Source: Solirubrum koreensis
GTDB taxonomy: Bacteria > Bacteroidota > Bacteroidia > Cytophagales > Hymenobacteraceae
Assembly (NCBI RefSeq): GCF_039541855.1
Contig: NZ_BAABHA010000015.1
Span: 682,001 to 746,000, forward strand
DNA length: 64,000 nt
Direction: 5' to 3'
Positions 44,501-52,725 of the stretch are shown piece by piece. The position numbers were made by a program, and so were the translations under genes. Every line of letters begins with the position of its first letter. Within the stretch, counting starts at the first letter, position 1. Under the pieces are notes generated by a model that saw nothing but the letters and a program-made list of their open reading frames with translations, was not told the DNA's origin and searched no databases.

Positions 44501-47500
44501 CTACCCGCCGGGGCCGTGCCGCTGATGGTCACGGACTGGTTGGTGAGGGTGTTGTTGGCCGGGGCCGTAATAACCGGGGCCGCCGTCACCAGCTGAATGT
44601 AGGTGAGGGTGTACGAGTTGCTGGCCGTGTTCGGGGTGTTGTTGGCATCCTGGGCCACGCCCGCCGCCACGCTCACCGTGGTGGCCGTGCCGGGCGTCGT
44701 GGGTGTCACCGAGAAGGTGTAAGGCCCCGCGCCGCTGCCGGCAAAGCTGCCCACGGTGCCATTGGTCACCGTCACGTCGGCGGCCGTGAACGTACTGCCC
44801 ACGCTCTGCGAGAAAGTTACCGAGAAGGGAATCGGGGCGGTGTTGGTTGTGCCGCCTGGGGCGGCGGCCGAGGAGCTGACGGTAGCCGTGAGGGCCGGGG
44901 CCGTCACGTTGAACGCAGCCGAGGTGAAGGCCTGATAGGCGCTGTTCGAGGTGGGCTGGACGGCGCCCAGGAACACGTCGTCGGTCCCGTTGTTGAGGAA
45001 CACGCGCACGACCTGGTCGCTCGGGCCGTTGTTGGCGCGCTGAACGGCCTGGAAGCTCACCTGGTAGCTGCCCGTGGGCACGGCCAGGGTTTGGGCCAGG
45101 CTGCCCCCGACACCGCCAAACGTTTGCAGCAGCCCCACGGCATCGCCCTGGTTCGCCGTCGAGCCAAAACCGCTGTTGTTGCGCGACACGCCCGCATTGC
45201 CGGCAAAACTCCAGGGCGAAGCCACTACGGTGCTGGCATACTGGAAGCTGAAGGGGCCTACATTGCTGCTTTCAAAGCTGCTGTTCGCTAGGCCGCCAGT
45301 GAAGGCCGCTCCGCCTTGCAGCACCTGCACCACGTCCACGAAGGCCGTCACGTCGCCGAAGGCCCCGCTGGCGGAGCCCGCGCTCCGCAGCACTAACTGA
45401 GGCGCGGCCGTGAATTCCTTAGTAATGGTGTACTGCTCGCCACTGGTGTAGGGCACGTTGGTCACCGTGGGCGAAATCCCGCTGCCGTTTTGCACGTTCA
45501 GGGTCAGCGTGCCATTGCCGGTGCCAGTATTTACTACCACGGTGTAGGTCGTGCCCGCGCCCGACACGCTGGCTATGCTGGCGCCCGTCAGGCCGGTGGT
45601 AGTCAGGCTGAAGTTGCTTAAGCTCAGGCCCGTCACACTACCGGAGAAAGTCACCCGGTAGCTCACCGTTGTGGTGGCCGTGGGCGAGGGCGTCAGGCGC
45701 GTTACGGACGTGACCGTGGCGGTGGGCGGGGTATACGTGCGGCTGACCTGCGTGGCGGCGTTGTTGACGTTGCCGGCCGCGTCTTGGGCCACACCCGCTG
45801 GCACGTTCACCGTTACGGTACCCGCCGCGGTGGGCGTTACGGTGAAGGTGTAGCTGGCTCCGCTGCCGCTGAAGCTGCCCGTGGTAATGGTGCCGTTGCC
45901 CACCGTCACGTCGCCGCCCACGAAGCCGATTACCGACTCCGAGAAGGTCACCGCGAAGGGAATCGGCGCGACGCTGGTTGGGTTGGGGGCCGTGCTGGTA
46001 ATGATGGTTGTGGCGCCTGTTTTGTCGATGGTGTACGTTTCGCCGCTGGTGTAGGGCAAGCCACTTACGCCGGGCAACATGCCGGTGGAGTTGGGCATGG
46101 TCAGCTGCAAGGTGCCGCTGCCCGCGCCGGTATTCACCGTAACCGTGTAGGTCGTGCCCGAGCCCGACACGCTCGACACGCTGCCGAAGGTGGTGAAGCT
46201 GCCGGTAAACGTTAAGCCAAAGTTGTTGACGGAAACGCCCGTTACGGGGTTGGCAAACGTCACCGTGTAGTTCACCTGGGCGGCGTTGGTCGGGGTGCCA
46301 CTGGCCCGCACGATGGACACGACGCTGGTTTGGGTGGTAAACGTCTGCACCGTCCCGTAGCTGGTACCGGCAGCGTTGGTGGCGTAGGCCCGCACGTAGT
46401 AGGTGGTGGCGGCGGGCAGGCCCGTAATGGTTTCCGTGAAGGTGCCTGTCCCCGAGCCGTTGGTGTCCTTCGTGTCGGTAATTGTGGGCGTCGTGTTGGA
46501 GGTGCTGTACACCACGCCGCGCTCCGTTACGTTGGCGCCGCCGTCGGCCGTTACTTCGCCGCCTAGAATGGCGCTGGTGCCCGTAACGCTGGTGGGCGCG
46601 GCTGTCGTTACCGTCGGAAGCGCCACGCCGGTGATGCGGATGTTGTCAAAGGCGAGTTCCGTGGAGCCACGGGTCTTTTGCACCAGCAGGAAATCCAGGT
46701 TGCCTACGCCCGCCGTGGCGGCGGGTAGATCAAAGGTGAAATCCTGAAGTGTGGTGCTGAGGGCCGTGCCGGTGGCGGTGGTCAGGGGGTTGTTGTCGGT
46801 GTCCAGCCGGGCGGTACCGCCCGCGCCGTGGAAAGCGCCGAAGATGACGGGCGTGCCACCGTTGATCCGGTAGTACAGCTCAAACCCGTCTTCCGGGTTA
46901 GCCGCATTAATGTAGCTCCGCCAGTTGCCCGCCGCGCCCACGGCAAGGGTAAACTTGATCAGGCTGCGGCCGGTGGTATTTACGGGCGCTAACTGCAGGG
47001 TGCTGAGCGGGGCCGTGGGGTTGTTGATGCCCTCGGTGGTGCCTTCTCCAAACCAGTAGCCGCCGCTCCAGCCCGTGAACGTGGCGGTGCCCACCGGGTT
47101 GCCGCCGGAGGTGGCGGGGCTGTTGGTGGCACGGAAGAACCCCGTTTGCTGCGCGACGCTGACGAAGGAGTTGCCGGAGTAGCGCGTGCCCTCCCCGTCG
47201 GTGGTAAAATCCTCGGTGTAGTTCAGCGCGGCCGGGGTGTTGAGTATGGCCGTTACCGTGAGGTTGCGCGAGGCGGCGCTACTAAGCGCGCCGCCGGTAT
47301 ATACCTGAAATGTAATGACGCGCGTGCCGCCGGTGGCGGTGGTCGTATTGCTGTTGGAGTATCTAACCGAACGCAGCGCCGCCTGGTAGGCCGCCTGGCT
47401 GGCGGTGCCGCTCAGCGTCAGTACCCCAGATACCGGGCTGAAAGAGCCTACAATGCCGTTCTGGTTGGTGAAGCTCAGCACGTCCTGCCCCGACACGTAG

Positions 47501-48360
47501 CCGCCAATCGACACGGTCCCGCCCGTAAGGTTGGTAGCCGAGTTATCGGAGTAGCCGACGGTCAGCAGGCTAGTGAGCAGCACGGCGCTGCCGCCTTCGG
47601 TGTAGCTGGCCGGCGTCGTTTCGAGGTTGGTAAGCGTGGGCCTGGCCGCGTTGTCCAGCACGCCCGTCACCCGAATGTTATCAAAGGCTACCTCTACCGA
47701 CCTGATGGCCAACACCACGCGCACACGCAGGTTGCTGCCGAGGGCAGTACTGGGCAGCGTGGCCGTAATGTCGCGGAATGTTTGGTCGAGTACCGTGCCG
47801 TTGCCTGGGGTAGGAGTAGTGGTGCTATCCGCCAGAGACACCAGCCGCTGAAGGTCACCGCCAGAGTTTGCGTTGCCCATCAGCATGGCCGCCGTCGTCC
47901 AGGGCCCGCCGTTAAACGAGTATTGAATACGAATCCGGTCAGCGGGAAACGCCTGATCAGCCCCTGCCCCCGTGAACGACCCACCACGCGGCGCCGCGAA
48001 GGCCACGGTGATGACGAAATCCTTGTAATTCTGAGAGTTGGTAATCGGATTCAGTGCCACGTAACCAGGAGGGCGGACGTTGGTAGCAATGCCCATTACG
48101 CCCTCCCCCGTCCACGTATTGCTGCCTTGCCGGTTATTCAGTACCTGAGTCGTACCCGGGTAGGCTCCTACTGTGCCCGTGGTATTAAATGCCCGACGCT
48201 GGAAATACTCGGCTATGTCGAGGCTGAATGCATTAGACGAGTATCCGAAGTCAGCAGGAACTGCCTCAAAGGTTTCCTGGGCTAGGGTGGTCTGTGCCTG
48301 CGCCCCCACGGCGAGCAGGCTGAGCCAGCAAAGCAAGACCCACAGTATATGTTTGTTCAT
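41599..48360 (-). CDS. Giant multidomain T9SS-exported adhesin with LamG domain
   Basis: A 2,253-residue protein starting at the ATG at 48360 (signal MNKHILWVLLCWLSLLAVGAQAQ). In order: a MAM/jelly-roll-like module, a cadherin-like segment (SYTEGGSAVLLTSLLTV), a second MAM-like module and a fibronectin-like unit (TSAILGGEVTADGGANVTERGVVYS). Then come many Ig-like repeats with recurring phrases (PIPFSVTFSQSV, TPTTPGT, VAQDA), a laminin-G/concanavalin module (YTQEVWMKPI ... GTWNHVVATFNGSVLTIYLNGE ... GDIDEISQWNRAL) and a type A sorting domain (VDVFPNPAADQLTLRL ... LPNGVYMLRLVLPDRVLHRSVVISR). It should be exported by T9SS and held on the surface, where it may bind glycans or other cells. It starts 33 bp after the formyltransferase-like gene and is probably the last gene of that operon. 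Confidence 0.9.
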   Translation of the reverse strand: MNKHILWVLLCWLSLLAVGAQAQTTLAQETFEAVPADFGYSSNAFSLDIAEYFQRRAFNTTGTVGAYPGTTQVLNNRQGSNTWTGEGVMGIATNVRPPGYVALNPITNSQNYKDFVITVAFAAPRGGSFTGAGADQAFPADRIRIQYSFNGGPWTTAAMLMGNANSGGDLQRLVSLADSTTTPTPGNGTVLDQTFRDITATLPSTALGSNLRVRVVLAIRSVEVAFDNIRVTGVLDNAARPTLTNLETTPASYTEGGSAVLLTSLLTVGYSDNSATNLTGGTVSIGGYVSGQDVLSFTNQNGIVGSFSPVSGVLTLSGTASQAAYQAALRSVRYSNSNTTTATGGTRVITFQVYTGGALSSAASRNLTVTAILNTPAALNYTEDFTTDGEGTRYSGNSFVSVAQQTGFFRATNSPATSGGNPVGTATFTGWSGGYWFGEGTTEGINNPTAPLSTLQLAPVNTTGRSLIKFTLAVGAAGNWRSYINAANPEDGFELYYRINGGTPVIFGAFHGAGGTARLDTDNNPLTTATGTALSTTLQDFTFDLPAATAGVGNLDFLLVQKTRGSTELAFDNIRITGVALPTVTTAAPTSVTGTSAILGGEVTADGGANVTERGVVYSTSNTTPTITDTKDTNGSGTGTFTETITGLPAATTYYVRAYATNAAGTSYGTVQTFTTQTSVVSIVRASGTPTNAAQVNYTVTFANPVTGVSVNNFGLTFTGSFTTFGSVSSVSGSGTTYTVTVNTGAGSGTLQLTMPNSTGMLPGVSGLPYTSGETYTIDKTGATTIITSTAPNPTSVAPIPFAVTFSESVIGFVGGDVTVGNGTITTGSFSGSGASYTFTVTPTAAGTVTVNVPAGVAQDAAGNVNNAATQVSRTYTPPTATVTSVTRLTPSPTATTTVSYRVTFSGSVTGLSLSNFSLTTTGLTGASIASVSGAGTTYTVVVNTGTGNGTLTLNVQNGSGISPTVTNVPYTSGEQYTITKEFTAAPQLVLRSAGSASGAFGDVTAFVDVVQVLQGGAAFTGGLANSSFESSNVGPFSFQYASTVVASPWSFAGNAGVSRNNSGFGSTANQGDAVGLLQTFGGVGGSLAQTLAVPTGSYQVSFQAVQRANNGPSDQVVRVFLNNGTDDVFLGAVQPTSNSAYQAFTSAAFNVTAPALTATVSSSAAAPGGTTNTAPIPFSVTFSQSVGSTFTAADVTVTNGTVGSFAGSGAGPYTFSVTPTTPGTATTVSVAAGVAQDANNTPNTASNSYTLTYIQLVTAAPVITAPANNTLTNQSVTISGTAPAGSSVVIYASQNNGAFQPLTPSLTATAGGTFSSAPVSFSTATYRIYATAQSPGAAVSADSPIITFTVDQTRPAVAISSTAGASGSATTTTPIPFTVTFSENVTGFVAGDVTVTGGTIVGNVVTGTSPGTTYTFAVTPTTPGTPATVNVPANVAQDAASNFNTASPSSYSITYNLPQTAAPVVTTPANGSSVATNTPTFTGTAPAGSTVTVYVDGTSRGTTTADGSGNWLLPQPTPLATGSHTVYATAQLSGQSVSPNSNTNTFTVLNAATYTSSTADQPTTARVVAGSTNQEILRVAVVIGGGPAQPLSAQSFSFTTNGSTNPADIAAARVYYTGTSGTFATTTLFGGNVTAPNGSFTISGSQQLSTGTNYFFLVYDVAANATNGNLLDATVSGVRVSGIDRVPTVTDPAGNRRIVAPSREAGNALRLTGGSTQGYVDFSANTTSLVPLGGQYTQEVWMKPIIGTGSDFYGVLGNGSGNSAAPYIGITGNGRIEAGFGTGTTVRSVRTNPNTLTSGTWNHVVATFNGSVLTIYLNGESVATLSTSDVPANTRVSYVGGLSTTGTAFYPGDIDEISQWNRALTATEIRQLRHLVRSGLETGLVSYLQFNESGSTTTDMTGSVGTLTGAGITRVASTAPVGFGTSSRQTVATNGTVAFTGTSTIIAFAGVSGSSEVVVTRLGGQPLGTQPTATGLVKTYPRAYWIINRYGTGTISSANITYTLGAVDISPADAASPANLKLFVRGSNSDAAFDAPISATSANADAGTVTFAVTSFGQTVIGTNGSSPLPVELTSFTAEHVGEDGLLRWTTAQEKNNAYFEVQSSIDGVTFRALGRVEGHGSTAQPHSYQLTDRNLHRYGSPVIYYRLHQVDTDGQSNYSGIIVLKVALGSVSVDVFPNPAADQLTLRLGGLDARNVQVQLFDAQGRAVLKSRQPASGSDFTLSVGHLPNGVYMLRLVLPDRVLHRSVVISR

Positions 48361-48393
48361 AAGCTGAAAAAAGTACAAGAGCAGATAGGAGGA

Positions 48394-49374
48394 CTACAAA
48401 GATAGGTCGGGAACGGGTCCCGATGGCGTGGGGGCGGGCAGCTGGGTAAGTACCTCACCGGTCCTCACGCCCAATGCTACCAGTTGGGCTCCAGAAAAAT
48501 AGCCCTCGTTGAGGGCCAGGATGTCAAGTCGAATGGCCTCGCCCTGTCCGCAGGCCACCCACAGGCCCGTGGCCGCGTCGGCCTGCAGCACCGTACCGGG
48601 AAGTACCGGACCGGTGTTGGCGGCGGGGTGGGGCGTGGTGCCCAGCAGGCGCAGGGGTTGGCCGCGCAGCGCCGTTAGGGCGCCGCGGTTCCAGGGGTTG
48701 GTGGCCCGCACCAGGCGGTCGATGGCCAGCGCCGGCTCGTGCCAGCGCACGCACACATCGGCCAGGGTAGCGCGGGGCCAGTAGCGGGCCAGTGCGGGGT
48801 CTTGGGGTTGCGGCGTCAGGGCAGGGGCCTCGCCGCGCAGGCTGGCCAGCAGGTTCAGCGCCACGGCGGCGCTCCGGCCGGCCAGCTGGGCGCGGTGCAG
48901 GCCGTGCGTATCGGCCGCACTGATGGGCACGGCCTCGGCCAGGAACACCGGGCCCGTGTCGAAATCGGCGTCCATGCGGTGAACCGTCACGGCGCCAGCC
49001 GTTTCGCCGTTACGCAGCTGCCAGAACAGCGGCTCGGGGCCGCGGTAGCCCGGCAGGGCGGCGAAGTGAAAGTTGAGAAAACCGTGGGGCGGCAGCGCCA
49101 GTACGGCCGCCGGCACGCGCCACGGAAACGTGAATACCAGCACCGCCGCCGGGGCCAGCGAAGTCAGCCACTCGGTAAGGGCGGCGGCAAGGCCCGCCCG
49201 CTCCAGGCGCACTACCGGCAGCCCCAGGCCAGCGGCGGTCTGGGCCAGCTGGTCGGCCTCTTCGGGGGCCTGGGGTAGTCGGGGTACGGCCACACCCGCC
49301 ACGGCGCCCTGGGCGGCCAGGGCATGTAGTGCGGGCAAGCCCAGTGCGCTGCTGAGGAGGAGGGCAACTTGCAT
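48394..49374 (-). CDS. Formyltransferase-fold enzyme (Fmt-like), small-molecule or sugar formyltransferase
   Basis: A 326-residue protein with the formyltransferase N-terminal domain. The catalytic triad lies in order with the spacing of methionyl-tRNA formyltransferase: Asn101 and His103 (FLNFHFAALPGYRGPEPLFWQL) and Asp139 (MDADFDTGPVF). The C-terminal part (about 205-310) resembles the Fmt C-terminal domain (VRWHEPALAIDRLVRATNPWNRGA). It is diverged and sits between tail-collar genes and a giant adhesin rather than beside def or other translation genes. It is thus unlikely to be the housekeeping fmt. It may N-formylate an amino sugar or another small molecule; the donor and acceptor are unknown. 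Confidence 0.8.
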   Translation of the reverse strand: MQVALLLSSALGLPALHALAAQGAVAGVAVPRLPQAPEEADQLAQTAAGLGLPVVRLERAGLAAALTEWLTSLAPAAVLVFTFPWRVPAAVLALPPHGFLNFHFAALPGYRGPEPLFWQLRNGETAGAVTVHRMDADFDTGPVFLAEAVPISAADTHGLHRAQLAGRSAAVALNLLASLRGEAPALTPQPQDPALARYWPRATLADVCVRWHEPALAIDRLVRATNPWNRGALTALRGQPLRLLGTTPHPAANTGPVLPGTVLQADAATGLWVACGQGEAIRLDILALNEGYFSGAQLVALGVRTGEVLTQLPAPTPSGPVPDLSL

Positions 49375-49459
49375 AACGAAGGATGGCAGCTAAGCCGCGC
49401 CAGCTCCTGGGCCAATAGCCCGGGCGCTGGCGCGGTAGCCGGCCGAAACGGCGGATAGC

Positions 49460-49993
49460 TTACTGGCGGCTCGGGAATACGCCAGTGGTGGCAATGGCGT
49501 AATTCAGCACCAGCAGCGGCTGGCGGTTTTCGTGCGGGGCGCTGCCCCCGGTGTTGGCCAGCGTGCCCGTGAGGGTGCCCGGGTTCAGCGGTGCGGTAGG
49601 CGTGCCGCCCGAGTACTGCGCGATGGGGCCCGTAGCCGGAAAGGCCTGGCTCGGTGATTTAAGATCGGCCGCGGCGCCGGTCTTGACGGTTCCCGTAAAC
49701 GTGTGGGAGTGCTGCGGAATCTGGGTGGGCTGCAGCGTCACCATTTCGGTGCCGCCTTGCTGGCCCTGAACGTAAGGCGACAGGCCGGGGCCGCTGCCTA
49801 CGCCCACGATGGCGCGGCCGCGCAGGTCGGGCAGGGCGAAGGTAGTTCGCCCGTCGCCCCCGTACGTGGTACCCAGCAGCGCAAACAGCGGCTGGTTCTG
49901 CATGATGTTCAGCAGCTGGCCCTGGCAGTACATCCAGCCCTGGGGCGCGAAAGGAAAGCTCATTAGGCGGATTTCGCCGAGAAACGGATCCAT
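49460..49993 (-). CDS. Tail-collar domain protein (microcystin-dependent-protein family), copy 1
   Basis: A 177-residue protein of the phage tail collar family. It opens with MDPFLGEIRLMSFPFAPQGW and continues with YCQGQLLNIMQNQPLFALLGTTYGGDGRTTF and ALPDLRGRAIVGVGSGPGLSPY. The C-terminal half has HSHTFTG and ends near QPLLVLNYAIATTGVFPSRQ. Family members are found both on phage tail fibres and as free-standing bacterial genes of unclear role, often in clusters of three as here. There is no signal peptide. It is the third of three tandem copies on the minus strand, 85 bp upstream of the formyltransferase-like gene. Confidence 0.88.
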   Translation of the reverse strand: MDPFLGEIRLMSFPFAPQGWMYCQGQLLNIMQNQPLFALLGTTYGGDGRTTFALPDLRGRAIVGVGSGPGLSPYVQGQQGGTEMVTLQPTQIPQHSHTFTGTVKTGAAADLKSPSQAFPATGPIAQYSGGTPTAPLNPGTLTGTLANTGGSAPHENRQPLLVLNYAIATTGVFPSRQ

Positions 49994-50036
49994 AAAAAGC
50001 AGGAGAAAGTGAATGGTGGAGCCTCTGGGGCTGGGG

Positions 50037-50582
50037 TTACGACTGCGAAGGCCAGATGCCCGACGTGCAGATGATGTAGCTGGTAGCCAGGACCGGCTGA
50101 ATGTTCGGGTGCGGCTGGCCGGCGCCCACCACGCTTGCCTGGCCGGTAACCGAGCCGGCGCCCAGCGTGCCCGGCTTGTCGCCCAGCCCGGCGCTATATG
50201 CCGAGGTGCCGTTGCTGCCGAAGGTTGCGCCCGTGGGATTGGGCTGGTCCCTGTCGCTTGATGTCACCACGCCGATGGTGCCGGTAAACGGGTGCGCGTG
50301 AGCCGGCAGCTGGGTGCCGTTTAGGGTCACATTTTCTACGCCCAGCTGCTGGGCCATGAGGTAATTGGAGCCGCCGGGCAGTTGGCCCTGGCCCACCACC
50401 ACCCGGCTCGACAAGTTGGGCAGGGCGAAGGTGGTTTGCCCATCGCCCCCGTAGGTGGTACCGATAAGGGCATAAAGGGAGTCGTACTCGCTAATGCTTA
50501 ATAGCTGGCCCTGGCAGTACAGCCAGCCGAGGGGAGCGAAGTTGCCGCCGAAAATGCGGATTTCACCGAGGTATGGTTCCAT
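50037..50582 (-). CDS. Tail-collar domain protein, copy 2
   Basis: A 181-residue paralogue (MEPYLGEIRIFGGNFAPLGW, YCQGQLLSISEYDSLYALIGTTYGGDGQTTF, ALPNLSSRVVVGQGQLPG). The C-terminal part reads AHAHPFTGTIGV and ends TSYIICTSGIWPSQS. The collar region is conserved, while the variable middle differs from the other copies, as expected if the tip binds different partners. It lies 34 bp downstream of copy 3 and 43 bp upstream of copy 1. Confidence 0.88.
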   Translation of the reverse strand: MEPYLGEIRIFGGNFAPLGWLYCQGQLLSISEYDSLYALIGTTYGGDGQTTFALPNLSSRVVVGQGQLPGGSNYLMAQQLGVENVTLNGTQLPAHAHPFTGTIGVVTSSDRDQPNPTGATFGSNGTSAYSAGLGDKPGTLGAGSVTGQASVVGAGQPHPNIQPVLATSYIICTSGIWPSQS

Positions 50583-50615
50583 AGGTGGGGAAGACGAGAA
50601 GTGGAGAAACCCGGG

Positions 50616-51152
50616 TTAGGCCCGTTGCGGGAAAATGCCCTGCGTGGCGATGATGTAGTAGAGCGCCAGGTAGGGTTGGCGGTTGTCGTGCGCCTGGCCA
50701 CCGCCGGCAGGCTCCCCGGTGCCCGATACGATGCTGGTCGCCATGGTACCGGTCCCCGCTTCCTCCGCGAACTGCAGCTGAGGGGAAGCACTCAGAAAAT
50801 TGTTGGCGGCCTCGTTGATGGTGCCTGGCGAGGTGTTGACGTTGAACTGGCCGCCGAAGCCGTGTGTGTGCGCCGGCATCTGGGTCAAGCTCAGCGTCTC
50901 GGATTCCGTCCCAACTTTGGTCCCAATCGGGTAGGGGCTCAGGCCCGGGCCCTGACCGGCATTAACGATGGCGCGGCCACGCAGGTCGGGCAGCCCGAAG
51001 GTGCTTTTGCCGTCGCCCCCGTACTGGGTGCCGAGAAGGGAAAACAGCGCCGTGTTTGTGCGGATCTGTACCAGCGAACCATCACAGAGCGCCCAGCCTA
51101 CGGGAGCGAAGTTGAAACCGACTGCCCGGATTTCTCCGACGTATGGGTCCAT
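50616..51152 (-). CDS. Tail-collar domain protein, copy 3 (first in the operon)
   Basis: A 178-residue protein from the ATG at 51152 (MDPYVGEIRAVGFNFAPVGW); the 21 extra in-frame codons upstream do not match the start of the other two copies. It contains LCDGSLVQIRTNTALFSLLGTQYGGDGKSTF and GLPDLRGRAIVNAGQGPGLSPY, and ends ALYYIIATQGIFPQRA. It is the first gene of the probable operon collar-collar-collar-formyltransferase-adhesin; its promoter should lie in the AT-rich DNA just upstream (51290-51430). Confidence 0.87.
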   Translation of the reverse strand: MDPYVGEIRAVGFNFAPVGWALCDGSLVQIRTNTALFSLLGTQYGGDGKSTFGLPDLRGRAIVNAGQGPGLSPYPIGTKVGTESETLSLTQMPAHTHGFGGQFNVNTSPGTINEAANNFLSASPQLQFAEEAGTGTMATSIVSGTGEPAGGGQAHDNRQPYLALYYIIATQGIFPQRA

Positions 51153-51599
51153 AGAGAGAAAGGTTAAGGAGAGAAAGAGAAAGGATGTGGCAAAAGCAAA
51201 CCATGTGGTCGGCAAAGCCGATCGGGAAAGCGTAACAGTAGGAATAAGTGGCCGGCTGGTAAGTAATTCAGCTTTTTAGCCATTCTAGCAAGGCGACCAA
51301 GATTGGCTTCTACAGCCAATTCTTGAGGCTAAAGTGAGAAAAGCTCCCGTATAAACCCCGTTTTCTTCTAGTTTTTCTGAATTTTTCACAGCCGTGTTAT
51401 ATGTTGGATTAAAAAAAGATAAATATTCCTAAAATGGGAAACGGCCAGCGCGTAGTTCTACCTGCTAATGGAGCAAGTAGAACTACGCGCTGGCCGTTAA
51501 ACGCCTGTAATAGCTGAATACGGAGCGGTTTTAAGGGTATATGCCGACGCTATTCGTGGTATGGGAAGCAGCTGATGCCGCAAGGACCAGAGAAACCAC
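51153..51599. other. Control region upstream of the collar operon
   Basis: About 450 bp. The part from 51340 to 51440 is AT-rich and probably the promoter area of the minus-strand collar operon. A long hairpin at 51440-51498 lies between it and the stop of the nuclease gene. Confidence 0.45.
51440..51498. repeat. Long perfect hairpin
   Basis: A 22-bp perfect inverted repeat (51440-51461 with 51477-51498) with a 15-nt spacer that itself pairs TGCT with AGCA. On the minus strand it is followed by T-rich sequence, so it can end the nuclease transcript. Confidence 0.7.
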
Positions 51600-52475
51600 T
51601 TATTGCACCGGCCCGGTATCCACGCGGGCTTCCACCACGGTTTGCACTGCCGGTGCCACCGCCGAAAGCAAATCGTAGCCGGTGGCGCTTTCTATGGCAT
51701 CTACGCTGGTACGGTAATCGGCCCAGTTACCACCGAGGGCATTATCGTTAGGGGTGTCTACGGCAATAACGCGGGTGCTGCTACTTACCCGGGTCGCGTC
51801 ATCGGTGCCGTTGGGCAGCACCACAATTACCTTCCAAACGCGCCGCGGCACGGTCACGCGGCCGGCGTCGAGGGTGTTCAGCAGGCCGTTTGAGCCAGTG
51901 CCGCCGGTGCCGTAATTTCCCATGATAATGTAGAGCTCGTTCCCCTGGCCGGCAAGCGAGCGGCAGTAGCTTTCCAGGTTGGCCCACACCTGTTGGTTGT
52001 TGCGCGGGGCCTGCGGAATCATGTTGGTCATCAGGAAGGTGGCCGAGTTATCGGCTACCGAGGCCGTGCGGTCGGCGGAGGGGCAGTTGTGGCCGCGGTC
52101 GAAGCCCGAGCCGGTGTAGCTGCCGGCCCCCACGCGGTACCAGCCCGCGGGCAGGGTGGCATCGGGCCGGAAATCGTCTTGGCGAGCCGCGGTAGCCAGC
52201 CAGGCCGTGCTCAGGTGCCACGATACCCAGTTGGGAATGCCCCGGTCGCGGTGGTAGGAGAGGCTATACTGGGCTTTTTCGAGCAGGTAGTTGGTGGGGC
52301 GGTTAACGTCGGCGGTGGCGCCGCTGGGGTTGCCCAGGGCCAAGTGGGCGTCGCGGGTGGCGGTTTGCGGAGTAGTGGGCGCCGGGCCCGATGGGCCGGC
52401 TTCTTCTTGCTCGCAGGCAGCAAGCGAGGCAGTTAGCAGAACGGCAAGAGCGGTGCGGAAAAAAGGCAGGTGCAT
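51600..52475 (-). CDS. DNA/RNA non-specific endonuclease lipoprotein
   Basis: A 291-residue member of the Serratia-type beta-beta-alpha-Me nuclease family. The lipobox LTASLAAC (Cys21) predicts a lipid-anchored envelope protein. The catalytic motif DRGHNCPSADRT (126-137) has His129 as the general base, and NMIPQAPRNNQQVWANLE (151-168) supplies the metal-binding asparagine. It is likely to degrade extracellular nucleic acids for nutrients. It is divergent from the TonB-dependent receptor gene. Confidence 0.9.
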   Translation of the reverse strand: MHLPFFRTALAVLLTASLAACEQEEAGPSGPAPTTPQTATRDAHLALGNPSGATADVNRPTNYLLEKAQYSLSYHRDRGIPNWVSWHLSTAWLATAARQDDFRPDATLPAGWYRVGAGSYTGSGFDRGHNCPSADRTASVADNSATFLMTNMIPQAPRNNQQVWANLESYCRSLAGQGNELYIIMGNYGTGGTGSNGLLNTLDAGRVTVPRRVWKVIVVLPNGTDDATRVSSSTRVIAVDTPNDNALGGNWADYRTSVDAIESATGYDLLSAVAPAVQTVVEARVDTGPVQ

Positions 52476-52725
52476 AAGCAGGTAGTTGGGCAGAAACCAA
52501 AGTTCGGGCTTTTAGCGCAAGCAGTTGCCGCGCTCGGGGCGCATGAGGAGCCCGTGAGGAAGGCGCTATCCGGGTGGGAAAACGGAAACAGGCTGGAGCA
52601 ATACGTTCGGACAGTAATGTCCCAATTTGAGACAGGGTTTCGGCCAGTTCACGAATTACGGACCACGGTGGGGTAGGGGCACCGGTAGTTTTGGGCTTTC
52701 TGCTTTATAAAACCATCATAACCAC

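Noticed and set aside
48394..49374. Housekeeping methionyl-tRNA formyltransferase
   Set aside because: The fold and triad match, but the sequence is diverged and the neighbourhood is unlike that of fmt, so the specific name was not used.
41599..51152. Prophage
   Set aside because: Tail-collar proteins alone suggested a phage, but there is no capsid, portal, terminase, integrase or lysis gene. The neighbours are adhesin, formyltransferase and nuclease genes.
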